Shown here in pieces: positions 7,348-15,532 of a DNA stretch of 40,010 nt. Location of the stretch: the NCBI GenBank assembly GCA_003134505.1, contig PLBK01000023.1:24567-64576 (forward strand), written 5' to 3'. The notes under the pieces were generated by a model, which ran no database searches, was not told the origin of the DNA, and was given only the letters and a program-made list of their open reading frames with translations. The stretch comes from Actinomycetota bacterium (GTDB taxonomy: Bacteria > Actinomycetota > Thermoleophilia > Gaiellales > Gaiellaceae). The position numbers were made by a program, and so were the translations under genes. How positions within the stretch are numbered: position 1 is the first letter of the stretch; each line of letters starts with the position of its first letter.

Positions 7348-8475
7348 TCAGGCGGCCCGGGCGACTACGCCCTCGTAGATCGCGGCCAGGCGGTCGGCGA
7401 GCTTCGCCCAGCCGTAGCGCTCGAGCGCCCGCTCACGGGCACCCTCCCCCATGCGCTGCCGGCGCGGCTCGTCGCTCAGGAGCTCGATCAGCGCCGCCCC
7501 GAGCCTGCTGGAATCGCCGGGCGGGACCGTCAACCCGACCTCCGGCGCCATCACCTGGTCGTAGCCCGGGATGTCGGAGGCGACCACCGGCGTCGCGCAC
7601 CCGAACGCCCGCGCCAGCACCATGCCGAACGATTCGCCGCGGAGCGAGGGCGCGCACAGGAGCTTCGCCCGCGCCAGCTCCGAGGTGAGCGGATCGCCCA
7701 CGATCACGCCCAGCAGCTCGACGCCGTCGTCCGTGAGCCGCTGACGCGTCATCAGCAGGCGCACGGCACGCGGGTCGGCGCCGATCACGCGCAGCGTCGC
7801 GCCCGTCTGCCGCCGCACCTCGGGCCAGGCTCTGAGCAGCACCTCGAGGCCTTTCCGGGGATCGTGGCGGCCGATGTAGACGACGATGTTCTCCCGCCCG
7901 GCCGGATCGGCGTGCGGCGGCAGCGTGATCCCGTTCGGGAGGATCTCGAACGGCCCCGGCAGGTACCGGGCAGCGGACACGCGCGCCACCTCCGAGACGG
8001 CGATGCGGTAGTCGATCCGCTTCATCAGCATGCCCCAGGCCGGCATCCCCATCTTCATCCAGTTCAGCTCGCCGGTCGCGTGCCAGGTGCCGACGACGGG
8101 AGAACGGACATGCGCGAGCGCAGCGACGCAGAGCGCCGGCGTCATCGGCTCGTGGACGTGCAGGATGTCGAACTTCTCCCGACTCAACAGGCGGGCGAGC
8201 CGGAGCTCCGCGAGCTGGCTCAGGACGATGTGCGTCCGCGAGTGGTTCGCAGGCACCGTCACAGTCGTCCCGATCGACATCACCCGGGCCGGGCGCTTGT
8301 CGAGACGGCCTGCGTCCGGGTGGAAGAGCCGCCAGACCGTGCCGGGCGGGTCGTCGCCCATGATCAGCCGCGTCTCGAACCCGATGCGCTCGAGCGCCTC
8401 GGCCTGGGCCTCCGCATGCTCGCTGACGCCGCCGATGTACGACCACGAGAACGGGACGACGATGCCGATCTTCAC
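7348..8475 (-). CDS. PimA-like GT4 family glycosyltransferase
   Basis: A 375-residue GT-B glycosyltransferase. The start is set at GTG 8475, giving MKIGIVVPFSWSYIGGVSEH, which closely matches the N-terminus of phosphatidyl-inositol mannosyltransferase PimA; a longer frame upstream is basic low-complexity shadow. Further family marks are DILHVHEPMTPAL, FEILPNGI, YIGRHDPRKGLEVLLRAW and RGESFGMVLARAFGCATPVVAS. The EX7E motif keeps its first Glu, but the second position is Arg (ESFGMVLAR), an unusual change. It probably transfers a hexose from a nucleotide sugar to a lipid or glycan acceptor at the inner membrane. The next gene downstream is the epimerase fusion, 70 bases away, so both may serve one envelope-glycan pathway. 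Confidence 0.88.
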   Translation of the reverse strand: MKIGIVVPFSWSYIGGVSEHAEAQAEALERIGFETRLIMGDDPPGTVWRLFHPDAGRLDKRPARVMSIGTTVTVPANHSRTHIVLSQLAELRLARLLSREKFDILHVHEPMTPALCVAALAHVRSPVVGTWHATGELNWMKMGMPAWGMLMKRIDYRIAVSEVARVSAARYLPGPFEILPNGITLPPHADPAGRENIVVYIGRHDPRKGLEVLLRAWPEVRRQTGATLRVIGADPRAVRLLMTRQRLTDDGVELLGVIVGDPLTSELARAKLLCAPSLRGESFGMVLARAFGCATPVVASDIPGYDQVMAPEVGLTVPPGDSSRLGAALIELLSDEPRRQRMGEGARERALERYGWAKLADRLAAIYEGVVARAA

Positions 8476-8506
8476 GGCAAGGACCCTAATCTGTCGCGTC
8501 GGCGGG

Positions 8507-9919
8507 TCAGGTCGAGAGGAACTCGCCGAACCGCTTCGCCTGGTAGGCGGCAGCCGGGAAGTACGAGCTCCAGGCCGTGCACCGGCACATGCGGGCGGCC
8601 AGCGAACCGCCTTCACGCCGCGCTCCCTTCCGGATCGACAGCAGCGTCCCCTTCACGTCCGGCAGCGCCCGCGTCGCCCGCCGGCCCTCGTACCAGTACC
8701 GGTACTCCTCCAGGCTGAACGGCGACACGGCCGAGGCACCGTAGGCCCTGATCCATTCCGGCAGGAGGCTTCCGTTCGCGACGTAGTACCCCTGCCGCAT
8801 CATCTCGGCCCCGAAGAAGCCGGCGTAGAGCCAGTTCAGGTAGGCGTAGCAGGCGTCGAGCCTCGCCCCCACGGTCACGCGCGAGGAGATGCCGACGGAG
8901 CTGCACGATCCGCGGTATCCCTCGGGCGGCACGGCGTTGGCGATCCCGATCCCCTCGGCGGCGATCCTGGCAGCGGCGGACGGCCACAGCGGGGCGATCG
9001 CGACGTCCTTCGACGCCATCAGGTTGACGGAGTCGTCGAAGCCCGACCACGCCGCCCGGAACTGTCCCTGCTTGCGGTAGAGGGACAGGACCTTCACCAG
9101 CCGGTCCACCTCGCGGATCGTCATCTGGCCCACGTTCCCGAACCGCATGATCCCGAGCGTCTCGACCGCGCGGCCGAGGTCGACGAGAGCGACGGCGGGA
9201 TCGTTCTGGATCGCGACGCGCCCTTTCCAGCTGCGGTTCAGGAGCTCGGCCCACGACACCCGGGCGGGCAGCTTCGGAATCACGCTGACGAGGTAGCCGA
9301 TCGACTCGGCCGAGAAGTGCGCCGGGACGCCGACGACGTAGCGGGGCATCGGCCGGCCGCCGTAGGGCTGTCCGGTCCGCTCGTCGATCCACTGGACGAC
9401 GTCGAGCGTGCGAGGCGGCCGCGCGTTGGAGACGGGGAGCCCGCGCGTCCCGGCGCGGACGAAGAGCGACCGGAACGGGGCGTCGCCGACGCCGTACGGG
9501 CACGTGGAGCGCACAGCCGGCTTGCCCCAGGCGAAGCGCCTGTACAGGTCGGGCCAGGCTGCGATGCGACGCGTGTCGACCGGACGCAGATGGTGCGAGA
9601 ACCAGACGCGCATCGCCTGGTAGCTGTAGCCGCCGAAGACGTCGAAGCTCTCCGGCTTGGCCAGCACGTTCTCGACCTGCTGGATCGACGTGAGCGGCTG
9701 GAGCTGGATCGGGAACCCGAGATCGAGCTGGGCCTGCTTGTGCACGCCGTCCGGCCACTCGATCCCGATCGTGCTGATGCGGAGGGGAGTCGTGATCGTC
9801 GAGCCACCGGGGTGCGGCGGCTCGCTGCCCGGCCGGGCGCGGGCAAGCGGGGCGGAGGCGGCGACGAGACATCCGCGGACGAGCAGCTCCTTGCGTGTCA
9901 GGCCGGCGTTCCGCTCCAC
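8507..9919 (-). CDS. orphan polyamine-type ABC substrate-binding protein
   Basis: A 470-residue extracellular solute-binding protein of the spermidine/putrescine (PotD-like) class. It is a clear paralogue of the one at 16671-18188: both share FDVFGG/FDIFGG with SYQAM or NYQDI, the FAWGK segment, GDAPFRSLF or GDAPFRALF, PMPRYVVGVPAHF, SVNLMASK and MRQGYY. The N-terminus LTRKELLVRG precedes a hydrophobic stretch and aligns with the twin-arginine signal of the paralogue (MTRRDLLVKGG), but Lys replaces the second Arg, so export may be by Sec or a weakened Tat signal. No permease or ATPase gene is adjacent. It may feed the 13.5-18 kb importer, sense a ligand, or be a drifting duplicate. GTG start at 9919, 13 bases after the GTPase gene. 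Confidence 0.88.
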   Translation of the reverse strand: MERNAGLTRKELLVRGCLVAASAPLARARPGSEPPHPGGSTITTPLRISTIGIEWPDGVHKQAQLDLGFPIQLQPLTSIQQVENVLAKPESFDVFGGYSYQAMRVWFSHHLRPVDTRRIAAWPDLYRRFAWGKPAVRSTCPYGVGDAPFRSLFVRAGTRGLPVSNARPPRTLDVVQWIDERTGQPYGGRPMPRYVVGVPAHFSAESIGYLVSVIPKLPARVSWAELLNRSWKGRVAIQNDPAVALVDLGRAVETLGIMRFGNVGQMTIREVDRLVKVLSLYRKQGQFRAAWSGFDDSVNLMASKDVAIAPLWPSAAARIAAEGIGIANAVPPEGYRGSCSSVGISSRVTVGARLDACYAYLNWLYAGFFGAEMMRQGYYVANGSLLPEWIRAYGASAVSPFSLEEYRYWYEGRRATRALPDVKGTLLSIRKGARREGGSLAARMCRCTAWSSYFPAAAYQAKRFGEFLST

Positions 9920-9932
9920 GGCGCGCTGGACC

Positions 9933-10880
9933 CTATTGGGAAGCGGCGTCGAAGGCGAGTAGCGACCGTTCGACGGCAGCTCGCTCGAGGCCGCGGCCGA
10001 TGAAGACGATGCGCGAGCGGCGGTCGTCGTCGGCCCACGCCTCCAGGTGCTCGGGCGGGTGGACGACGTGCTGGACGCCGTTCAGGAGCAGCGGGCCTCT
10101 GCTGTCTCCCCCTGGCCCGCCGACGTTGAGCAGGCCCTTGACCCGCAGCAGGTCCCGCCCGCGGGCCTGCAGCAGCATCGTCAGCCAGATCCCGAACGCG
10201 GTCCAGTCGAGCGGCTCGTCGAAGAAGAGGCAGAACGGCCGGATCTCGCCGGCGTGACCGTGCTCCTCGAGCCGGAGCTCGCGCGGATCTCGCTGCGGAC
10301 GGCCGAACAGGCGGCCGGGCTCGACGTCCCCGAAGGCCGCTTCGACGATCTCGGCCGCGGGGTTGAGGCGTCGAGCATGTGCCTCGATCTCGTCGGGATC
10401 GGCCACGTCGACCTTCGTCAGCACGATCACGTCCGCGACGGCGGCCTGCTTCACCGACTCCGGCTCGAGCAGGCCGTGGCGGGCGTCCACCGTCGCCACG
10501 ATGCTCTCGAGGACGTAGTGGTGGCGGACGACCGGCTCGGCGGCGAGCGTGTAGACGATCGGCGCCGGGTCGGCGAGGCCGGTCGTCTCGACGACGACCC
10601 GCTTGAACGCCGGGATCTCGCCCCGGGCGCGGCGGCTGTGCAGGTCGCGCAGCTCGTCGGCGAGGTCGCCGCGCAGCGTGCAGCAGACGCAGCCCGACGC
10701 GAGCAGGACGGTCCGCTCGTCGACGCGGCGCAGCAGATGGTGGTCGATCCCGACCTCGCCCAGCTCGTTGACGATCACGGCCGTCTCGCCCATGTCCGGA
10801 TGAGCCAGGAGCCGCGAGATCAGCGTCGTCTTCCCCGAGCCGAGAAAGCCGGTGACGAGCGTGACCGGCGTCTTAGCCAA
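9933..10880 (-). CDS. G3E/CobW-family GTPase metallochaperone
   Basis: A 315-residue COG0523-type GTPase. Walker A is GFLGSGKTT (11-19), the metal-binding CxCC motif is SGCVCCTLRGDL (Cys64, Cys66, Cys67), the switch region reads VVVETTGLADP (96-104) and the guanine motif is LTKVD (154-158). A CobW C-terminal domain follows (about 215-305). Such proteins load zinc, cobalt or other metals into client enzymes using GTP. Translation starts at TTG 10880, overlapping the end of the small CxxC protein gene by eight bases, so the two are coupled. Several metal-dependent hydrolases lie within 20 kb (deacetylase, M20, creatininase and cyclase families) and are possible clients; that link is inference. 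Confidence 0.93.
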   Translation of the reverse strand: MAKTPVTLVTGFLGSGKTTLISRLLAHPDMGETAVIVNELGEVGIDHHLLRRVDERTVLLASGCVCCTLRGDLADELRDLHSRRARGEIPAFKRVVVETTGLADPAPIVYTLAAEPVVRHHYVLESIVATVDARHGLLEPESVKQAAVADVIVLTKVDVADPDEIEAHARRLNPAAEIVEAAFGDVEPGRLFGRPQRDPRELRLEEHGHAGEIRPFCLFFDEPLDWTAFGIWLTMLLQARGRDLLRVKGLLNVGGPGGDSRGPLLLNGVQHVVHPPEHLEAWADDDRRSRIVFIGRGLERAAVERSLLAFDAASQ

Positions 10881-11148
10881 GCGCAGCCAGCAAGTCGGTA
10901 TCGAGCGGGTCGAGCGGGCGGCCCGCGAGCTTCTCCGCCTCGCTCCACAGCGTGCCGAGGTCGTTCACGACCGCCGACCGGCCCTTGGCGTCACGCAGCG
11001 TGTAGACGCTTCCGGCCCAGTCCGAGAGCGCCAGGCCGTAGTGCGAGAGCACGCGGTTGAGCAGCACGACGCGGAACCCGCGCGCGCGCCGGCCGCCGCC
11101 CTCCTCGGCCCAGTGCTCGCTCAGCAGGACACCGCAAAGCCCACACAT
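10873..11148 (-). CDS. small CxxC protein coupled to the G3E GTPase
   Basis: A 91-residue protein starting MCGLCGVLLSEHW with two cysteines (2 and 5) in CxxC spacing and a nearby His12, a possible metal site. The remainder (LLNRVLSHYGLALSDWAGSVYTL, then LGTLWSEAEKLAGRPLDPLD) is soluble. The start resembles that of class II glutamine amidotransferases (MCGICG), but the protein is far too short and the rest does not match. I recall similar small ORFs beside CobW-family genes in other bacteria, without an assigned role. ATG 11148 faces the deacetylase gene across only 34 bases. A partner or client of the downstream metallochaperone is a reasonable guess. Confidence 0.75.
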   Translation of the reverse strand: MCGLCGVLLSEHWAEEGGGRRARGFRVVLLNRVLSHYGLALSDWAGSVYTLRDAKGRSAVVNDLGTLWSEAEKLAGRPLDPLDTDLLAALG

Positions 11149-11182
11149 CTAGAGTCGTTGTACCAGCGGACTGGAGGTTGAG

Positions 11183-12058
11183 ATGGCAAAGGAGATCCTC
11201 TGCGCATACGGCGTCGACGTGGACGCGGTCGCAGGCTGGCTCGGCTCGTACGGCGGCGAGAACTCCCCGGACGACATCTCGCGGGGCCTGTTCGCCGGCG
11301 AGGTCGGCACGCCGCGCCTGCTGAAGCTCTTCGACCGCTACGGGCTGCGGACGACGTGGTTCATCCCCGGGCACTCGATCGAGACGTTCCCGGAGCAGAC
11401 GAAGATGGTCGTCGACGCGGGTCACGAGATCGGCATGCACGGCTACTCGCACGAGAACCCGATCTCGATGACGCCCGAGCAGGAAGAGACGGTGATGCTC
11501 AGGTGCATCGACCTGATCGAGCGGGTCGCCGGCCGCCGGCCGACCGGCTACGTGGCGCCGTGGTGGGAGTTCTCGGCCGTGTCCAACGAGCTCCTGCTCA
11601 AGCACGGCATCAAGTACGACCACAGCCTGATGCACAACGACTTCACGCCCTACTACGTCCGGGTCGGTGACAGCTGGACGAAGATCGACTACTCGAAGGC
11701 GGCCGAGGAGTGGATGGTGCCCCTCCAGCGCGGCCAGGAGACCGACCTGATCGAGATCCCGGCCAGCTGGTACATCGACGACCTCCCGCCGATGATGTTC
11801 ATCAAGGCCGCGCCGAACAGCCACGGGTTCGTCAACCCGCGCGATCTCGAGCAGATCTGGATGGACCAGTTCGACTGGGTCTACCGGGAGATGGACTACG
11901 CGGTCTTCACGCTGACCATCCACCCGGACGTGAGCGGGCACCCGCAGGTGCTGCTCATGCACGAGCGGATCATCGAGCACATCAACTCGCACGACGGCAT
12001 CCGCTGGCTGACCTTCGACGAGATCGCGGACGACTTCGAGAACCGCTATCCGCGCTGA
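11183..12058 (+). CDS. polysaccharide deacetylase-family hydrolase (PgdA/PuuE/cyclic-imidase group)
   Basis: A 291-residue NodB-fold metal-dependent hydrolase. The metal site is visible as Asp12/Asp14 in AYGVDVDAV and His86/His90 in GMHGYSHE. Further conserved parts are [18 protein letters not shown] (53-70), [10 protein letters not shown] and [11 protein letters not shown] near the C-terminus. This subgroup contains Helicobacter PgdA-like proteins, PuuE allantoinase and cyclic imide hydrolases rather than classical secreted chitin deacetylases. There is no signal peptide, so it acts in the cytoplasm. The start is supported by GGAGG (11173-11177) five bases before ATG. Given the ureide/hydantoin genes 7 kb away, hydrolysis of a cyclic imide or allantoin-like ring is as plausible as N-deacetylation. 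Confidence 0.88.
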   Translation: MAKEILCAYGVDVDAVAGWLGSYGGENSPDDISRGLFAGEVGTPRLLKLFDRYGLRTTWFIPGHSIETFPEQTKMVVDAGHEIGMHGYSHENPISMTPEQEETVMLRCIDLIERVAGRRPTGYVAPWWEFSAVSNELLLKHGIKYDHSLMHNDFTPYYVRVGDSWTKIDYSKAAEEWMVPLQRGQETDLIEIPASWYIDDLPPMMFIKAAPNSHGFVNPRDLEQIWMDQFDWVYREMDYAVFTLTIHPDVSGHPQVLLMHERIIEHINSHDGIRWLTFDEIADDFENRYPR

Positions 12059-12079
12059 GGCTGTCTCTCCTGGCCAGGT

Positions 12080-12111
12080 CCAAGTGACTGTCCCATGGGA
12101 CAGTCACTTGG
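12080..12111. terminator. perfect 32-bp palindrome between convergent genes
   Basis: Each half is CCAAGTGACTGTCCCA or its exact reverse complement, with no spacer and no mismatch, centred between 12095 and 12096. It lies 22 bases after the deacetylase stop and contains the stop codon (12104-12106) of the convergent propeller gene. In RNA it forms a long hairpin from either strand, which suits a bidirectional terminator, although no U-tract follows. It could also be a dispersed REP-like element or a protein-binding site. Confidence 0.6.
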
Positions 12112-13498
12112 CCTTGGCCGGAGCGGGCATGGCCGCCTCGGCCAGGCGAGCCGTGTAGATCTCCTCGTTGAGCGTCCGAAGCTTCCGAGTGTCCGTCCAG
12201 ATCGGGTGCGCGATCCCGTTCGCGGCCGCGAGCCCCTGGTAGTAGCCGTACTCGTACGCGGCGCCCTGCTGCGTCTCGTCCGAGAAGACGGATGCAGCCG
12301 GCACCGTGCGCGACCAGCTGCGGCCGCCGTCGCGGGAGACCGCGCACGTGTACCGGACCTTCTTCCCGGTCCTGTCGCCGAGCGTGTCGTAGAAGCACAT
12401 CCACAGCGCGCCGTTCGAGCGGTCGAGCGCCGACTGGGCCCAGAACTCGTCGGCGCGCGTGGGCGCGGGCGTGGGAGCGACGAGCCGGTGGTTACTCGTC
12501 AGCGGGTACCCGGCGATGGGGCGCAGCCTGCTGTCGAAGGTCGTCAGCGCCGCCCCCTCGTCTCCGGTGAAGTTCGTGCCCGTGTAGCTGACGTAGACCC
12601 GGCCGGAGTAGCGTCCACCCGAGGTGTCCACGGTGACGGTCGGATCGGCCTGGATGCACGATCGAGGCTCGGCCGTCACGACGATCCCGATGCCGCAATG
12701 CGGGATCGGGATCGTCTCGAACGCGGCGACGCTCTTCTGCGGGCCGAAATGCCTGCCGCCGTCGGTAGAGCGCACGATCCTGACGCCGTAGTTGCTCTCG
12801 TCCGTCCACGCGACGTAGACGGTTCCGTTCCTGGCCGTGGCCACCGACACGTAGTTGAGGTCGTCGCCCTGCCCGCTCAGTGTGACCGGAGGTGACCAGC
12901 CGAGACCGCCGTTGTCGGAGTAGCTGAGCACGATGCTCGAGCTCGTGTTGCGGGCGATACGGGACCAAGCCACGTAGACGCGATTCCTGTGCGGGCTCAC
13001 CGGCGACTGGTCGACGGCGATCGCGGGCTTGTCGTCGAAGCGCGAGCGGCCGAGCTTCGCCACCAGGACCGGAGCCGACCACGCCGCCGTCGGGCCCGTC
13101 CGCGCCAGCACGTAGATGTGCGAGGTGCCCTGCGCGTCGCACGGTGTCGCAAGGTCGTACGAGTAGTACTGCCGACCGGTGAGATCGATGGCGACGCCGG
13201 GATCGGATGGGCAGCTGGTCCGGATGTCGGCGGCCGGCCGGATCGAGATCGACGTCCGCCAGGTCGTGCCGCCGTCGGTCGAGCTGTAGATCCTCTGCGT
13301 TCCTTCGAGGATGCTGTTCGAGCCCGCGAGGAGCACGTCGGGGTTCGTCGGGTCGACCGCGATCGTCGCGTTCGTCTGCGGGCCCGGAAGGTTGGAGACG
13401 TCCACCTCCGCGCTCCGTACCGGCTGGCCGGACGCGACCGCGCCTGCCGCGGTTCCTCCGAGCGCGAGCCCGAGCGCCGCGATCCAGGCGAGCCGCAT
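12104..13498 (-). CDS. secreted sialidase-like Asp-box beta-propeller protein
   Basis: A 464-residue exported protein with a Sec signal peptide (MRLAWIAALGLALGGTAAGAVASG). The mature part is a repeated beta-propeller with at least four Asp boxes of the form SxDxGxxW/F: SSTDGGTTW, SYSDNGGLGW, RSTDGGRHF and SRDGGRSW, each after a strand. These mark the sialidase/BNR fold, yet I do not see a convincing catalytic Arg triad, so neuraminidase activity is not claimed. It may be a binding propeller or a glycosidase of other specificity acting outside the cell. I chose ATG 13498 over a GTG nine bases upstream because it gives a clean signal peptide. It lies after the ABC importer on the same strand, 39 bases below its last gene, and may be transcribed with it. 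Confidence 0.82.
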   Translation of the reverse strand: MRLAWIAALGLALGGTAAGAVASGQPVRSAEVDVSNLPGPQTNATIAVDPTNPDVLLAGSNSILEGTQRIYSSTDGGTTWRTSISIRPAADIRTSCPSDPGVAIDLTGRQYYSYDLATPCDAQGTSHIYVLARTGPTAAWSAPVLVAKLGRSRFDDKPAIAVDQSPVSPHRNRVYVAWSRIARNTSSSIVLSYSDNGGLGWSPPVTLSGQGDDLNYVSVATARNGTVYVAWTDESNYGVRIVRSTDGGRHFGPQKSVAAFETIPIPHCGIGIVVTAEPRSCIQADPTVTVDTSGGRYSGRVYVSYTGTNFTGDEGAALTTFDSRLRPIAGYPLTSNHRLVAPTPAPTRADEFWAQSALDRSNGALWMCFYDTLGDRTGKKVRYTCAVSRDGGRSWSRTVPAASVFSDETQQGAAYEYGYYQGLAAANGIAHPIWTDTRKLRTLNEEIYTARLAEAAMPAPAKAK

Positions 13499-13537
13499 CA
13501 CATCCACGGTACGCCCGTCACCGCACGGCGGATTCGG

Positions 13538-14509
13538 TCAGGACTGGACGACCGTCTCCGCAGCCTCGGCGTCGATCCCACCGCCCAGGCCGAGCTCCTC
13601 CTCCATCCGTTGCACGGGCGCGCGGCGGAACCGCGAGCGGATCAGCACGACGATCAGCATCACCCCGATCAGCGCGAGCGAGACGAGCGTCGTCGCCGTG
13701 CCGAGGGCGTAGAGATCCGGGCGCAGCGCCGAGTTCTGGATCAGCCCGACGATCTCGAGCGGCAGCGTGGGATCCCCGATCACCAGCAGCACGGTGCGGT
13801 CGAAGTCGTTCCAGGTCAGCGTGAAGCCGAACAGGAGGGCTCCGAAGACTCCCGTCCAGATCAGCGGCAGGGTCACCTCTGCAAACGTCCTCACCAGGCC
13901 GGCGCCGAGGTCTCGGGCCGCCTCGTCGATGTGCTCGTCGTAGCGGTTCCAGATCGCGAGCATGACGAGGAACCCGAAGGGGATGCCCCAGACGCTGTTC
14001 GCGCCCAGCGCCGTATGCCAGAGCGACGTGGTGACGCCCATGTACTTCCAGAAGAGCTGCGTCCCGAGGCCGAGCAGGAAGCCCGGCGCCATCATGGCCA
14101 GGATGATCACGTAGAAGGCGATGCCGTCGCCGCGGAAGCGCCGGCGGAATGCCATGGAGAGCGTGAACGCGAAGAACGCGACCACTCCGCCCGCCGCCAG
14201 GCCGAGCCAGAGCGAGCCTTCGCCGGCCGCCCTGATGGCATCCGCGTTCGTGAAGGTCTGCCCGACCTGGCTCTCGAAGATCGAGCGCCACCAGATCAGG
14301 CTCACCGGGCCCTTGAACGGGAAGGTGACACCGCCGTAGTAGCCCTGGAAGGACAGGACGCCCATCAGGATCATGGGCGCGTAGAGGAAGATCAGGAAGA
14401 TCACGAAGTAGACCGCCAGACCCCACTTCGCCCAGTCGTGGCGGCGCTTGACCTTCCGCTTGATGACGACGTCCTGCGTCCGCTCGACGGCGGGGGCGAC
14501 GGCGGCCAC
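13538..14509 (-). CDS. polyamine-type ABC transporter permease (PotC-like)
   Basis: A 323-residue inner-membrane permease with about six membrane spans, the first at residues 29-50 (WGLAVYFVIFLIFLYAPMIL). The cytoplasmic EAA loop that docks the ATPase reads HIDEAARDLGAGLVRTFAEV before TLPLI. The long segment between spans 1 and 2 and the EAA sequence fit the PotC/PotI class. GTG start at 14509, three bases after the stop of the other permease. It is the last importer gene in the order binding protein, ATPase, PotB-like, PotC-like. The substrate is probably a polyamine or related cationic amine, judged by family only. Confidence 0.92.
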   Translation of the reverse strand: MAAVAPAVERTQDVVIKRKVKRRHDWAKWGLAVYFVIFLIFLYAPMILMGVLSFQGYYGGVTFPFKGPVSLIWWRSIFESQVGQTFTNADAIRAAGEGSLWLGLAAGGVVAFFAFTLSMAFRRRFRGDGIAFYVIILAMMAPGFLLGLGTQLFWKYMGVTTSLWHTALGANSVWGIPFGFLVMLAIWNRYDEHIDEAARDLGAGLVRTFAEVTLPLIWTGVFGALLFGFTLTWNDFDRTVLLVIGDPTLPLEIVGLIQNSALRPDLYALGTATTLVSLALIGVMLIVVLIRSRFRRAPVQRMEEELGLGGGIDAEAAETVVQS

Positions 14510-14512
14510 GCG

Positions 14513-15532
14513 CTACACCTCCTCTCGCAGGTTCGCGAAGCGCGTGATCCCGAAGACGCCGAGGATGAGGACGAGGACGAGCATGACTGCAGCCGCGGCA
14601 CCCTGCGGGTACTGGATGCCCGCGGTCAGGTTCTGGATGTACGTCCCGACCGAGGAGACCGCGCCCTGGCTGATCACGTTGACGGTGCCGTACTCGCCCA
14701 TCGTCAGCACGAAGATGAAGATCGAGCCGATGACGATGCCCGGCATCGTCTGCGGCAGGATCACCTCGCGGAAGGTCTTGAGCCAGTTCCCGCCGAGATC
14801 CCGAGCGGCTTCGATCGCATGCCGGTCGACCTGCGCGAGCAGGAAGAAGATCGGCGTGACCATGAACAGGATGTAGAGCTGGATCATCGCCAGCCGCACC
14901 GACAGGAGCGAGAACTGCGTGTCGAGCAACGGGTGGTTGAGGCTCGACACCCCGAGCCAGGTCAGGGCCTGGTTCAGCGCACCCTGGCTGCCCATGAGCG
15001 GGTACGTCCAGGCGACGGATCGCGTCGTGAAGCTCGTCCAGAACGGCGCCAAAGCCAGGATGAAGAGCGCGATCTGATACTGGAGCTTCTGAACCTTCAT
15101 CGCCAGGAAGTACGCGACCGGGAACCCGAACACGAGACAGGCGGCGACGGCGATCACCGACGTCTCGAACGACCGCAGCATGTTCTCCCAGTAAGCGTTG
15201 TTCAGGCTGAACGGGTGCAGCAGCACGCCGTAGTTGTGCAGCGTCCATCTGCTGGAGTCGAACCCGGTCGAGGTGGTCGTCCAGAAGCTGACCAGCACGA
15301 TGAAGACGAGCGGCGCAACGAGGAAGAAGCCGAGCCAGAGGAAGCCCGGCAGCCCCCATGCGAGCGTGATCAGGCCGCCCCTCCGGCCACGACCGCCGCC
15401 GCCCCGCTCGCCGAGCGCCCGCTCCGCCTTCGGAAGGTGCTGCTCGAGCAGCGACTCTGCTTCCTCGACCTCCTCCAGCGCGACCCGCGAGGCCTCGTCG
15501 CCCGGATGCTCAGGCGTGGAGGAGCTGGACAT
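14513..15532 (-). CDS. polyamine-type ABC transporter permease (PotB-like)
   Basis: A permease of 339 residues from ATG 15532; an in-frame extension to 15565 is basic and runs deeper into the ATPase gene, so it is rejected. The start follows a purine-rich GGAAGGAGG and overlaps the ATPase stop by 23 bases. The N-terminal 55 residues are an unusually long charged cytoplasmic tail (EEVEEAESLLEQHLPKAERA, likely helical). Then come six membrane spans and an EAA loop AIEAARDLGGNWLKTFREV before ILPQTMPG. It pairs with the PotC-like protein to form the channel of the importer. Confidence 0.92.
   Translation of the reverse strand: MSSSSTPEHPGDEASRVALEEVEEAESLLEQHLPKAERALGERGGGGRGRRGGLITLAWGLPGFLWLGFFLVAPLVFIVLVSFWTTTSTGFDSSRWTLHNYGVLLHPFSLNNAYWENMLRSFETSVIAVAACLVFGFPVAYFLAMKVQKLQYQIALFILALAPFWTSFTTRSVAWTYPLMGSQGALNQALTWLGVSSLNHPLLDTQFSLLSVRLAMIQLYILFMVTPIFFLLAQVDRHAIEAARDLGGNWLKTFREVILPQTMPGIVIGSIFIFVLTMGEYGTVNVISQGAVSSVGTYIQNLTAGIQYPQGAAAAVMLVLVLILGVFGITRFANLREEV

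Noticed and set aside
10873-11148. Small MCGLCG protein as a truncated class II glutamine amidotransferase
   Set aside because: Only the first six residues resemble that family; the remaining 85 do not, and no neighbouring fragment completes such an enzyme.
12104-13498. Naming the Asp-box protein a neuraminidase
   Set aside because: Asp boxes mark the fold only; I do not see the catalytic Arg triad with the nucleophile Tyr/Glu pair.
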